12,981 nt of DNA from an archaeon (GTDB lineage Archaea; Nanobdellota; Nanobdellia; Pacearchaeales; GW2011-AR1): contig JALOQH010000018.1 in NCBI GenBank assembly GCA_025453475.1, positions 1 to 12,981 of the forward strand. Direction: 5' to 3'. A program made the translations under genes and the position numbers. Below the pieces are notes generated by a model. The model had not been told where the DNA came from. It searched no databases and saw nothing but the letters and a program-made list of their open reading frames with translations. Of this stretch, positions 1-7,387 are shown in pieces (the first letter of the stretch is position 1; every line of letters begins with the position of its first letter).

Positions 1-3000
1 TGAATCGAGCGGGGTGAAGTTTGTTGCAGGCGACGGCACAAACAGGTATGACACGCCATATATCTCAATCCCCGCAGGGCAGTGGTTCCATTTTGCAGCG
101 GTTGTTGATAAAACCGCGAATATACTTAATATTTACATAAACGGAACGAGAAATGCCAGCATTGCAATACCCAATTCATTGAACATCTCAAATTCATGGA
201 ATCTCTCAATCGGAAATGATGAGGGACAGGCATTGCTTGGGAGCACATGGCAATACCCGGTTATGGGGCAGATGGACGAAGTTGCTATATGGAACGGGGC
301 ATTGAATTCCACAGAGATATTAGCTCTATATCAGAAAGGAAATTCCACAAATAGTTCTGCAACAAGCGGCACAAATGCAAGTGATTTCTATTCCGGAACA
401 TATACAAGTGAAGCAAAAGATGCGGGAGAGGTTGTTGCATGGGGCAATATGAACTGGAGCGAAGAAGCACCTTACGGAGAGGAGCTCCTTAATTACCAGC
501 AGAATGGCGCTGTAACTACTGGCGGCTTGAATATGGCAGGCAATGTATTCCTCGGGCATTTGAATGAAGCATCAGGAAATATTGGGGATTATTCTGGAAG
601 GGGAAATAATGGCACGCAATCCGGCGGAGTAACATATGGCGCTGCAGGAAAATTCGGAAATGCCCTGTCCTTTGACGGAAGCAATGATTATGTTGATTTG
701 GGGAATGACGCCTCACTCCGAATAACGGCAAATATAACTCTCATGAGTTGGGTGAAGTTCAACCAGATACCAAGCGGGACAACTGTTTATGCTCTGATTA
801 ATAAAAATGAGGCAGGAGGATATGGGATAATCGCGAATGAGCAGCTTGCAAATGGCTACAACAGACTGGTAACATATTTCTATATTGGAGGTTCATACAG
901 AAATGCCGGAGTAAATCTAAGCGCTCTCTCTGCAGGGGCATGGTATCATGTAGCTGCAACATATAATGGAACAACTGTTGCATTTTTCCTCAATGGAAAC
1001 ATGACTGAAGCATTGGCTGCAACTGGAAGCATAGGCGATGTTGCATCATATGGCGTGGCACTTGGGGCAAATCCAGGGCCGAGCTATGCCGAATATTTCA
1101 ATGGAGCTATGGATGAAGTTGCAATATTCAACAGGAGCTTAACAGCTGATGAAATCTCAAATGCCTATAAAAGAGGAATGAACCTTAAATTCCAGGCAAG
1201 GACAAGCAATGACGGAAATATATGGAGCAATTATCGGGGAATATCGGGAGAGGGAAGTTATTACACCAGCCCGGGACAAGCATTGAATCTGCCTAACTCA
1301 AGATATGTCCAGTACAAAGCGTTCTTCGAGAGGAATTCAACAAATTACAACGTGAAGTTATACAACGCAAGCCTTAATTATTCAACTCTTGGGGACGGAG
1401 TAACAGTTACTCTTGACTCTCCTGCAGATTCTGTTGTTACAAATGAATATAACATAAATATAACCTGCTCTGCCTCATCACTTGCCGGACTTGCAAACAT
1501 AACTCCTTACTACAATAAGTTTGATTGGGGTCCTGCTGGAGCTGCACAAGAGATATCTGGGACAAGCAACACCACAACTTTCACTTTAAGCGAAATTGCT
1601 TCAACTGTAAAATGGAACTGCTATGCTTGCGATTCTGACTCAAATTGCACTTTTGCGGGCGCGAATAGGACAATAATCATAGACACAACTGCGCCAGAGA
1701 TAAGTTTGACGTCTCCAGCAAATGGATATTTTGAAAATAATACAAGAACGCCAGGCTTTGTTTTCAGCTCAATTGACAACAGAGCAGCAACTGTCTCATG
1801 CACGCTTATGATAAACAACTCTGCGGGAACAGTTATTGTTGGAGGCTCAAACAGCAGTGTTAATGGAGAGACAAATATAACCCCGAGTTCGTTGAGCAAC
1901 GGAAACTATACTTGGTGGGTAAATTGTTCGGATAGTCTAAACAACGCGGAAAGCGAGAAGAGAAATATTGCTGTGAATATCACGAACTCTGGCGCTCCGA
2001 CATGGGCAAAGGCAAACACTCATATGCATACTACGGCGAGCGACGGGACAAGCACACTTGCGCAAGTAGTAAGCAATTATAGCAACGCAGGATACAATGT
2101 TATTTTAATAACTGACCATAATGTTGTGACAAATTGCGCAGGTTATACGAATTTAAGCGATAATTTCCTTTGCATTAATTCTGAAGAGTGGACACCTGGA
2201 AGCGGAGCGATAAAGCATGTTGTAAGAGCAAATGTTAGCGCGCATGTAGCGACAGGAACAAGCACTGATGCAGAAGTGCAGAATGCCATTAATACTGCCA
2301 TGAACGAGGGAGGCTTTGCAATTGCAGCGCATCCCAACTGGAGCTCAACTATCTGGAGCACAGACTCCCTTATTGCTTTCCAGAATTACAGCATTATGGA
2401 GGTTTACAACGGTGTTATTGAGAGATTGTCGCCAAGCCCATATGCTGTCACTAAGTGGGATGTTGTATTAAAGTCCGGCAAGAAGATGTTTGGCATTGCT
2501 TCGGATGATATGCACATAATCAGCACTGATTTCAATAAGGGATGGAGCAAGGTCTACATGGAAGAGTTTACCAAAGAAGCATATATGGATTCAATGGAGA
2601 ATGGCTATTTCTATGCATCTAACGGACCGACAATGGACGTTAATCCATTTACACTTTATTGCGACGGAACAGCAAGATACCATATGGGACAGACAGCAAA
2701 CTGCTCGGAAATAACCGTAAATGCAACTGCTACAGGAACCAATTCAACATTCAGGATAGTGAATATCTCCCTTGTGAAGGATGGGAACAGGATTTACAAC
2801 AAGACCGATTGCTCTTCTGCAAGCACAAGCTGCACTTTCCAATATTCAGAGAATGTCTCGAATTCAGGATATTACAGAATGGAGGCGATGGACAATAACA
2901 GCAAACAGCTATGGAGCAATCCTGTCTGGGTGAACAAGATTGTACCGAGGATAAACATAACTGTGAACGAGCCTGCGAACAACTCTGTGATTTCGTCCCA

Positions 3001-4222
3001 TATCCAAACAACAAATATCACTCTTAGTCCGATTGCAGATACGCTGTGGATAAAGCATGGGACAGAAAATCGGACACTTTGCACAAACTGCTCAGGTTAT
3101 TACTCCTACAGCGGTCCAATGAAAGAAGGAGTACAAACAATGTACATTTATGCAAATAACTCGAATAATGATGTCACAACTGCGGTGATTGATTATACCA
3201 TTGACTTCAATCGCACATATATTGAGACTTTCGTAAACAACAAAACAATAGAGGAGATTACAAATGCTGTCTGGAGCGCTGGCAAGATATCCCTGGACGC
3301 AGAGAATTTGACTGGCTCGCTGATAATCCGACCGGTGCAAACAATATTCAATCTTACTAGCATTTATGCTGAGTGGACAGAAAATAATACATTAAATGCA
3401 AAAGGAGAAGGGCAATTGAATCCGGTGAGATTATTCTACAAGTTTGCAAATGAGACTGTCTGGGGCGAATTTGATAACGGGACATCCGTAACTGGCTTGA
3501 ACAACAAGAACTTCACCATAAAGATCGAATTTGACAAGAACAACGAAACAGCGATAGACTTGCTCGGATTCAAGATAACCTGGACTGAATTTACAACGCC
3601 CCTAATATCGGGAGTAGGCGCAAGCTCAATAAGCTCAAGTTCTGCAACAATCTCCTGGACAACAGATATTGCATCAAACTCAACTGTGCTTTACGGAACA
3701 ACTTCTGGACTGGGTTCCTCTGCTTCTATTAATGACAGCGCCACATCTCATCTTGTAATGTTAAGCGGGCTGGGTTCTTCAACTTCATATTTCTATAGAG
3801 TAATGAGTTGTGTGGCTTCGAGCTGCGCTTACGGCCCTCAGGAGCAGTATACCCCTTACTCATTCACAACGCAGGCGGCATCAAACAACAATAACAATGG
3901 CGGAGGCGGTGGTGGCGGAGGCGGCGGAGGCAGCAGCGGACTGGTACCCAGAAATGCCACCAAGGTGCTTGAAAAGCTCGCTGAACTTGAGATAACCCCT
4001 ATTGGAAAGATAGTTGTAAATCCCGGCGAGAGCAAGAAACTTTCCCTAATATTGAGAAATGCAGGAACAACATATCTGAATGAGTGCAAGCTGAAAGGTG
4101 CTGGGAAATATGCTGGATGGATAAGCGCGATAGGAGTAAAGGAACTGAATATCGGGCAGAGGGTTGAAATTATCTTTGATGTTAATGCTCCAAAGGATGC
4201 AAAAACAGGCGAGTATCTTTGA
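1..4222 (+). CDS. Large secreted multidomain surface protein with PHP hydrolase domain; 5'-partial, frame ends at a tandem duplication
   Basis: The frame is open from base 2, so the true start and signal peptide lie upstream; the GTG at 14 falls inside a LamG fold and is used here only for numbering. Domains in order: end of a LamG-like jellyroll (1-110), a second complete LamG (about 178-388), a linking beta region (390-460), two Ig-like domains (about 463-655), a PHP domain (about 665-876), more beta-sandwich, an FN3 domain (about 1196-1287), N1291-N1295, G1296-G1306, then a NEW3-like domain. All PHP metal-site motifs are visible: H670/H672, D701/H702 (TDHN), E724, H773 (AAHPNW) and D831/D832/H834. 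PHP domains are metal-dependent phosphoesterases, but the substrate here is unknown. LamG and FN3 suggest glycan or protein binding outside the cell. Dozens of N-x-S/T sequons fit a glycosylated archaeal exoprotein. The frame stops at 4220-4222 through a 43-bp duplication, losing the membrane anchor. Confidence 0.85.
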   Translation, partial: ESSGVKFVAGDGTNRYDTPYISIPAGQWFHFAAVVDKTANILNIYINGTRNASIAIPNSLNISNSWNLSIGNDEGQALLGSTWQYPVMGQMDEVAIWNGALNSTEILALYQKGNSTNSSATSGTNASDFYSGTYTSEAKDAGEVVAWGNMNWSEEAPYGEELLNYQQNGAVTTGGLNMAGNVFLGHLNEASGNIGDYSGRGNNGTQSGGVTYGAAGKFGNALSFDGSNDYVDLGNDASLRITANITLMSWVKFNQIPSGTTVYALINKNEAGGYGIIANEQLANGYNRLVTYFYIGGSYRNAGVNLSALSAGAWYHVAATYNGTTVAFFLNGNMTEALAATGSIGDVASYGVALGANPGPSYAEYFNGAMDEVAIFNRSLTADEISNAYKRGMNLKFQARTSNDGNIWSNYRGISGEGSYYTSPGQALNLPNSRYVQYKAFFERNSTNYNVKLYNASLNYSTLGDGVTVTLDSPADSVVTNEYNINITCSASSLAGLANITPYYNKFDWGPAGAAQEISGTSNTTTFTLSEIASTVKWNCYACDSDSNCTFAGANRTIIIDTTAPEISLTSPANGYFENNTRTPGFVFSSIDNRAATVSCTLMINNSAGTVIVGGSNSSVNGETNITPSSLSNGNYTWWVNCSDSLNNAESEKRNIAVNITNSGAPTWAKANTHMHTTASDGTSTLAQVVSNYSNAGYNVILITDHNVVTNCAGYTNLSDNFLCINSEEWTPGSGAIKHVVRANVSAHVATGTSTDAEVQNAINTAMNEGGFAIAAHPNWSSTIWSTDSLIAFQNYSIMEVYNGVIERLSPSPYAVTKWDVVLKSGKKMFGIASDDMHIISTDFNKGWSKVYMEEFTKEAYMDSMENGYFYASNGPTMDVNPFTLYCDGTARYHMGQTANCSEITVNATATGTNSTFRIVNISLVKDGNRIYNKTDCSSASTSCTFQYSENVSNSGYYRMEAMDNNSKQLWSNPVWVNKIVPRINITVNEPANNSVISSHIQTTNITLSPIADTLWIKHGTENRTLCTNCSGYYSYSGPMKEGVQTMYIYANNSNNDVTTAVIDYTIDFNRTYIETFVNNKTIEEITNAVWSAGKISLDAENLTGSLIIRPVQTIFNLTSIYAEWTENNTLNAKGEGQLNPVRLFYKFANETVWGEFDNGTSVTGLNNKNFTIKIEFDKNNETAIDLLGFKITWTEFTTPLISGVGASSISSSSATISWTTDIASNSTVLYGTTSGLGSSASINDSATSHLVMLSGLGSSTSYFYRVMSCVASSCAYGPQEQYTPYSFTTQAASNNNNNGGGGGGGGGGGSSGLVPRNATKVLEKLAELEITPIGKIVVNPGESKKLSLILRNAGTTYLNECKLKGAGKYAGWISAIGVKELNIGQRVEIIFDVNAPKDAKTGEYL
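3884..3940 (+). repeat. Asn5/Gly11 codon-repeat linker
   Basis: Five AAY codons are followed by eleven GGN codons and Ser-Ser-Gly, encoding a flexible linker between the FN3 domain and the membrane-proximal NEW3-like domain. The Gly codons are a mix of GGC, GGA and GGT, so this is a low-complexity protein segment and not a perfect microsatellite. Such linkers are common near the C-terminus of archaeal surface proteins. The complementary strand shows a proline-rich shadow frame that is not a gene. Confidence 0.85.
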
Positions 4223-4862
4223 TGTTAATGCTCCAAAGGATGCAAAAACAGGCGAGTATGAACTGGGGCTGAATGTAGAGTGCCTTGAAATTATGGACGG
4301 GATAACTTTCACGGCAGAGATTATACAAAAAAAGATTATCGTATCGCTGAATGATGCGACTAAGGAAGATGGCAGGTTGAAGATAAGCTATTCGCTTCAG
4401 GAGCTTGCAGGGGAGACACAGGATGTTGAAGTTGAGATTGTTCTTCTTGGACAGAATAATGAGAGAATATCTGAGCTAAAGGAACAGAGGACAATCTCGC
4501 CGAGCTCAACCAACAAGTTTGAGACATATCTCAATTTGCCTGAGGATACCCGGGGCAATCTGAACTTATTGATAAATGCGAAATCAAAGATAGCCTCTGC
4601 ATTTGTGCAGGAGTATGTGCTTCTTGAGGGCAATGCGCTTGGAGGATTTGTTGTATTTGACAGCGAGAATTCAACTGGTTATATTAGCGCAGCCATAGTT
4701 GTTGCTTTCCTTGCCTTTGCATTTATAGTTGGCAGAAGAATCCTGAAGTACAGAAGGATACAGGGGAGAAAGAGCATAATTTTTGCAATTGCCAGCGGTC
4801 TTGGATACCACAAGCATAACTGGGACAATCGAGTACACCGCCATGAGGAGATAGAACATTGA
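4164..4862 (+). pseudogene. C-terminal fragment of the PHP/LamG surface protein: end of NEW3-like domain plus membrane anchor
   Basis: This frame continues the protein of 1-4222 after the 43-bp duplication. The TTG at 4164 lies inside the upstream frame and has no obvious ribosome site, so independent translation is doubtful; genuine sequence resumes in copy 2 (from about 4214). The fragment holds the rest of a beta-sandwich (ELGLNVECLE onwards), a second beta region rich in charged residues, and one membrane segment (about 4680-4733, AAIVVAFLAFAFIVG) followed by Arg/Lys-rich residues. That gives an N-out, C-in anchor with a roughly 40-residue cytoplasmic tail ending in a His-rich stretch. 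The intact gene would therefore make a membrane-anchored protein, while the frame as sequenced makes one without an anchor. Alternatives are a true pseudogene, a phase-variable gene, rescue by +1 frameshifting, or an assembly error. Confidence 0.8.
4171..4259 (+). repeat. Exact 43-bp tandem duplication that shifts the reading frame
   Basis: Copy 1 is 4171-4213 and copy 2 is 4214-4256. Identity runs three bases further (4257-4259), so 46 bp match exactly. Because 43 = 3 x 14 + 1, the second copy moves the frame by +1 and puts TGA at 4220-4222. Removing one copy gives a continuous frame of 1601 codons from position 14 to the stop at 4862, with IFDVNAPKDAKTGEY followed directly by ELGLNVECLE. 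Perfect identity means the event is recent, reversible or an assembly artefact. Confidence 0.95.
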
Positions 4863-5101
4863 AAGTAAGAAAGATAGACTATACGGTTGGAGCAGGAATC
4901 AGCCAGAACAAGCCGTATCATCCTGGAGAGAGAAGAAAATACGGGCAGAAGCAGGAAGGAAGAGGATACAGGGAGATTGCTGCGGGAACTCAACCGCCTA
5001 GTGAGGAAGAACTGGCTGAGCTTAAGGAAGAAGGCGGAGTGATAAAGACAGAAGGCACTGCATTCGGAAGAAAACTCGCAAAGAAACTGCCGAAAAGCTA
5101 A
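4859..5101 (+). CDS. Small basic protein of unknown function, coupled to the surface-protein gene
   Basis: This 80-residue protein is not recognised. It starts at TTG 4859, overlapping the upstream TGA by four bases (TTGA), with GAGGAG at 4845-4850 eight bases ahead, a well-placed Shine-Dalgarno that decides this start. The first half is rich in Lys, Arg, Gly, Gln and Tyr (for example PYHPGERRKYGQKQ) and looks disordered or nucleic-acid-like. The second half has an acidic helix (PPSEEELAELKEEGG) and a basic tail ending KKLPKS. There is no signal peptide and no membrane segment, so it is probably cytoplasmic. Overlap suggests translational coupling to the anchored form of the surface protein. 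The coding pattern continues to within 2 nt of the converging rtcB stop. Confidence 0.75.
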   Translation: MKVRKIDYTVGAGISQNKPYHPGERRKYGQKQEGRGYREIAAGTQPPSEEELAELKEEGGVIKTEGTAFGRKLAKKLPKS

Positions 5102-5103
5102 TT

Positions 5104-6519
5104 TTATCCTTTCATGACTGCAAGAGGAACTATTCTTGCAACCAAATTGCCTATTCCTGCTTCATGAGAGACGCGGACGACCTCATCAACATCTTTGTAG
5201 GCTTCTGGAGCTTCTTCCACAAGAGATTTTTGACTGAGGGTTTCTACAATAATGTCTTTTGATGCGAGTTCTTTCTGGATTTGCTCAGGCGTTAGTTCTC
5301 TTTTTGCCTGGCTCCTGCTTTCGACACGGCCTGAACCGTGAGCTGTTGAGCCGAAAGTTGTTTCTTCTGCTTTTTTAGTTCCAACGAGAACATAGGAAGC
5401 TGTTCCCATTGAACCTGGAATTAAAACAGGCTGTCCAATCTTTCTATAATCTGCGGGAATCTCTTTTCTGCCTGGGCCGAATGAACGGGTTGCGCCTTTT
5501 CTGTGCACGCAAAGCGCCATTTTCTTTCCTTCAACAACAAAATCCTCAATTTTAGCGATGTTATGACAGACATCGTAAACAAGATTGACTTTTGCCTTAG
5601 GGAAATACTTCTTCAGCTGTTCGCGTACATGGTGCATAATCGTCTGGCGATTTGCAAAAGCAAAATTAACAGCGCAGTTCATTGCTGAAAGGTATTTCTG
5701 CCCGAGCTCGGATTTTATCGGCGCGTTTATTAATTCCCGGTCCGGCAAATTCTTGAAACCGTATTCTTTTTCCATTAATCTGATATAATCAGATGCGACC
5801 TGATGCCCCAAGCCTCTTGAACCGCAGTGAATCATCAGAGTTATGCAGTCTTTGTCCAATCCAAATGCTTCTGCTATCTTCTCATCGTAAATTGCATCAA
5901 TTTTCTCAATTTCAAGAAAATGATTGCCTGCGCCAAGAGTTCCAAGCTGCGGCAAACCTCTTGCTATTGCTCTTTGAGAGACATCTGAAGGATTTGCAGG
6001 GCTCATTTTCCCTTTTTCTTCTGTATGCTCCAAATCTTCCTTAGTGCCAAAACCATTCTTGACAGCCCATTCCGCGCCATTCTGAAGAACTTCAAGAATA
6101 TCTTCTCTGCCATATTTCTTTCCGCCTACGCCAACTCCGGAAGGAACTGCTCTGAATATGGAATGAAGGACTTCTTTTCTTTTCTTTAAAAATTCGCGGA
6201 CAGGAATGTTAGTAGATAGGAGACGGACGCCGCAGTTAATATCATAGCCCACCCCACCAGGGGAGATTATTCCTTTTTCCAAATCAAAAGCAGCAACTCC
6301 CCCTATTGGGAAACCATATCCCTGGTGCGCATCAGGAAGTGCAATTGCATTTTTAACAATTCCAGGAAGCGCAGCAACATTCTTTATCTGCTCAAGGCAC
6401 TTGTCCTCTTGCATATCTCTTAGAAGCTTCTCGCTTGCGTAGACTAGCGCAGGGACTTTCATTTTTCCTGACTTGGGAATCTCCCATTCAATATCTGAGA
6501 TTTTCTTTAATTCTGCCAT
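5104..6519 (-). CDS. rtcB: tRNA-splicing/RNA ligase RtcB
   Basis: RtcB joins 2',3'-cyclic phosphate (or 3'-phosphate) and 5'-OH RNA ends using GTP and Mn2+, and seals archaeal tRNA exons after intron removal. The 471-residue length matches intein-free archaeal RtcB (about 480). The active site is complete: D93 and C96 in GYDINCG, N199/H200 in GAGNHF, H231 in MIHCGSRG, H319 in DVCHN, and the guanylylated histidine H394 in GSTAHGSGR. The offsets from the Pyrococcus enzyme (D95, C98, H203, H234, H329, H404) are small and consistent. It is the last gene of a minus-strand operon with archease, its known activator, 25 nt after the membrane-protein gene. No clear Shine-Dalgarno precedes the ATG. An intron-containing tRNA-Tyr that would be a substrate lies about 4 kb away. 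Confidence 0.97.
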   Translation of the reverse strand: MAELKKISDIEWEIPKSGKMKVPALVYASEKLLRDMQEDKCLEQIKNVAALPGIVKNAIALPDAHQGYGFPIGGVAAFDLEKGIISPGGVGYDINCGVRLLSTNIPVREFLKKRKEVLHSIFRAVPSGVGVGGKKYGREDILEVLQNGAEWAVKNGFGTKEDLEHTEEKGKMSPANPSDVSQRAIARGLPQLGTLGAGNHFLEIEKIDAIYDEKIAEAFGLDKDCITLMIHCGSRGLGHQVASDYIRLMEKEYGFKNLPDRELINAPIKSELGQKYLSAMNCAVNFAFANRQTIMHHVREQLKKYFPKAKVNLVYDVCHNIAKIEDFVVEGKKMALCVHRKGATRSFGPGRKEIPADYRKIGQPVLIPGSMGTASYVLVGTKKAEETTFGSTAHGSGRVESRSQAKRELTPEQIQKELASKDIIVETLSQKSLVEEAPEAYKDVDEVVRVSHEAGIGNLVARIVPLAVMKG

Positions 6520-6544
6520 GATAGAGAAAGAAAAACCGGATTTA

Positions 6545-6916
6545 TTAAGTTAATGAGATGAGGGTTAGCGCAAGCTGGGCAATTGAAACAGCCAGGATAG
6601 ATATTAAGATAAACAGAGAGATTGGTGTTCTAAATTCTGCTCTTCCTTTTCTGATGAAGAAGAGATGGATGCAGAAAGCAAAGATTCCGCCTAAACTAAT
6701 CAGAAGAGAGAGGATTAATCCTGCAAAGGTACTCTGATAAACCAGAATCAGACCATAAAGAATTGCAAAGACAAGAGGAATATGAATCATAAGAAAGCCC
6801 TTTATGCCTCCGGGAAGCCTGAATAAGTTCCACTCTTTCCAATAAGCGGAGTCAATTTCGTGATTTATTAGCAATACTGAGTTGATTAAATAGAGCCAGA
6901 ACAACGTATCTGCCAT
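6545..6916 (-). CDS. Small multi-pass membrane protein between archease and rtcB (possibly DUF6713-like)
   Basis: The 123-residue protein is read from ATG 6916, one base after the archease stop (TGAGATG); an upstream TTG at 6934 is open but less likely because it overlaps archease by 17 nt. It has four hydrophobic segments: roughly residues 3-18, 43-63, 66-90 and 100-120. A conserved-looking amphipathic stretch between the first two contains LINHEIDSAYWKEWNLF. That HEID...W.EW pattern recalls a family of small bacterial and archaeal membrane proteins (DUF6713 as I remember it, not verified). No catalytic motif is evident apart from the His-Glu-Asp cluster at the membrane edge. Its place between an RNA ligase and its activator may mean membrane association or only shared transcription. 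Confidence 0.85.
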   Translation of the reverse strand: MADTLFWLYLINSVLLINHEIDSAYWKEWNLFRLPGGIKGFLMIHIPLVFAILYGLILVYQSTFAGLILSLLISLGGIFAFCIHLFFIRKGRAEFRTPISLFILISILAVSIAQLALTLISLT

Positions 6917-6917
6917 C

Positions 6918-7337
6918 TCATACGTCCAGGACAAAAGTGATTACGCATTTGTCTTCACTTTCAGAGATTTTCATCTCATTGTAAGTGATTGCTTTTACAT
7001 CGTTTGTAAAAATATACTTCTTGCCGTTATCTCCAATTAATTTGGCATCAAGTTTGAAACCTTCTTCTGTTTTTTCTATTTTTACGAGAGGCGCTTTGCT
7101 TATGACAAAAGACTCTGTGTCGAGCAAATAGAGGAATTGCTCGAGAAAATCGTATAACAGTGATTCCTTGTTTTCCGAGCTTACCGAGATTTCTTTCTTT
7201 ATTCTTGGAGCTACAAGGATTTGCTCTGCTATGACTTCCTTTAGCGCGAGAGCTGCTGTAGAAAATGCCTTGTTAAGGGTTCTTTCTTCAACTTCTATCT
7301 TAACGTCTCCTGTGTGGGGGAGGAACTTGAATGCCAT
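6918..7337 (-). CDS. Archease, RtcB activator
   Basis: Archease speeds RtcB guanylylation and gives it multiple turnover in tRNA ligation. The 139 residues match the usual size. The family signature is present: the N-terminal HTGDVKIEV (H8, D11; usually HTADVGI-like), the central helix LYDFLEQFLYLLDTE, and the C-terminal LDV (D138, V139) that together with D11 forms the metal site. The usual K-A-x-T-Y-H-E motif reads KAITYNEM, so Asn120 replaces a commonly conserved His. It is the first gene of the archease/membrane protein/rtcB operon. Its ATG sits about 26 nt from the centre of a TATA element (7360-7367), so the mRNA is probably leaderless. Confidence 0.95.
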   Translation of the reverse strand: MAFKFLPHTGDVKIEVEERTLNKAFSTAALALKEVIAEQILVAPRIKKEISVSSENKESLLYDFLEQFLYLLDTESFVISKAPLVKIEKTEEGFKLDAKLIGDNGKKYIFTNDVKAITYNEMKISESEDKCVITFVLDV

Positions 7338-7356
7338 AGAATATCGAACAGAGAAT

Positions 7357-7367
7357 AATATTTAAAT
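7357..7367. promoter_or_regulatory. Shared palindromic TATA box of a divergent leaderless promoter pair
   Basis: The 8-bp palindrome ATTTAAAT (7360-7367), within AATATTTAAAT, is the only strong TATA-like element in the 50-nt gap between archease (minus, start 7337) and the protease gene (plus, start 7388). Its centre (7363.5) is 26.5 nt from one start codon and 24.5 nt from the other. Archaeal TBP sites normally lie 25-27 nt from the transcription start, so both mRNAs would begin at or beside their ATG. No Shine-Dalgarno precedes either ATG, which supports leaderless translation. Confidence 0.7.
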
Positions 7368-7387
7368 CAATTCATTTTTCTCATTGG

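Noticed and set aside
3856..4089. Minus-strand frame with a long proline run opposite the Gly linker
   Set aside because: It is a shadow of the GGN codons on the plus strand, inside a well-supported gene, with no other protein-like features.
5104..6519. Intein in RtcB
   Set aside because: Archaeal rtcB genes often carry one, but the 471-residue protein is continuous through all active-site motifs at normal spacing.
6917..6934. TTG start at 6934 for the membrane protein
   Set aside because: It would overlap archease by 17 nt with a rarer start codon; ATG 6916 lies 1 nt after the archease stop.
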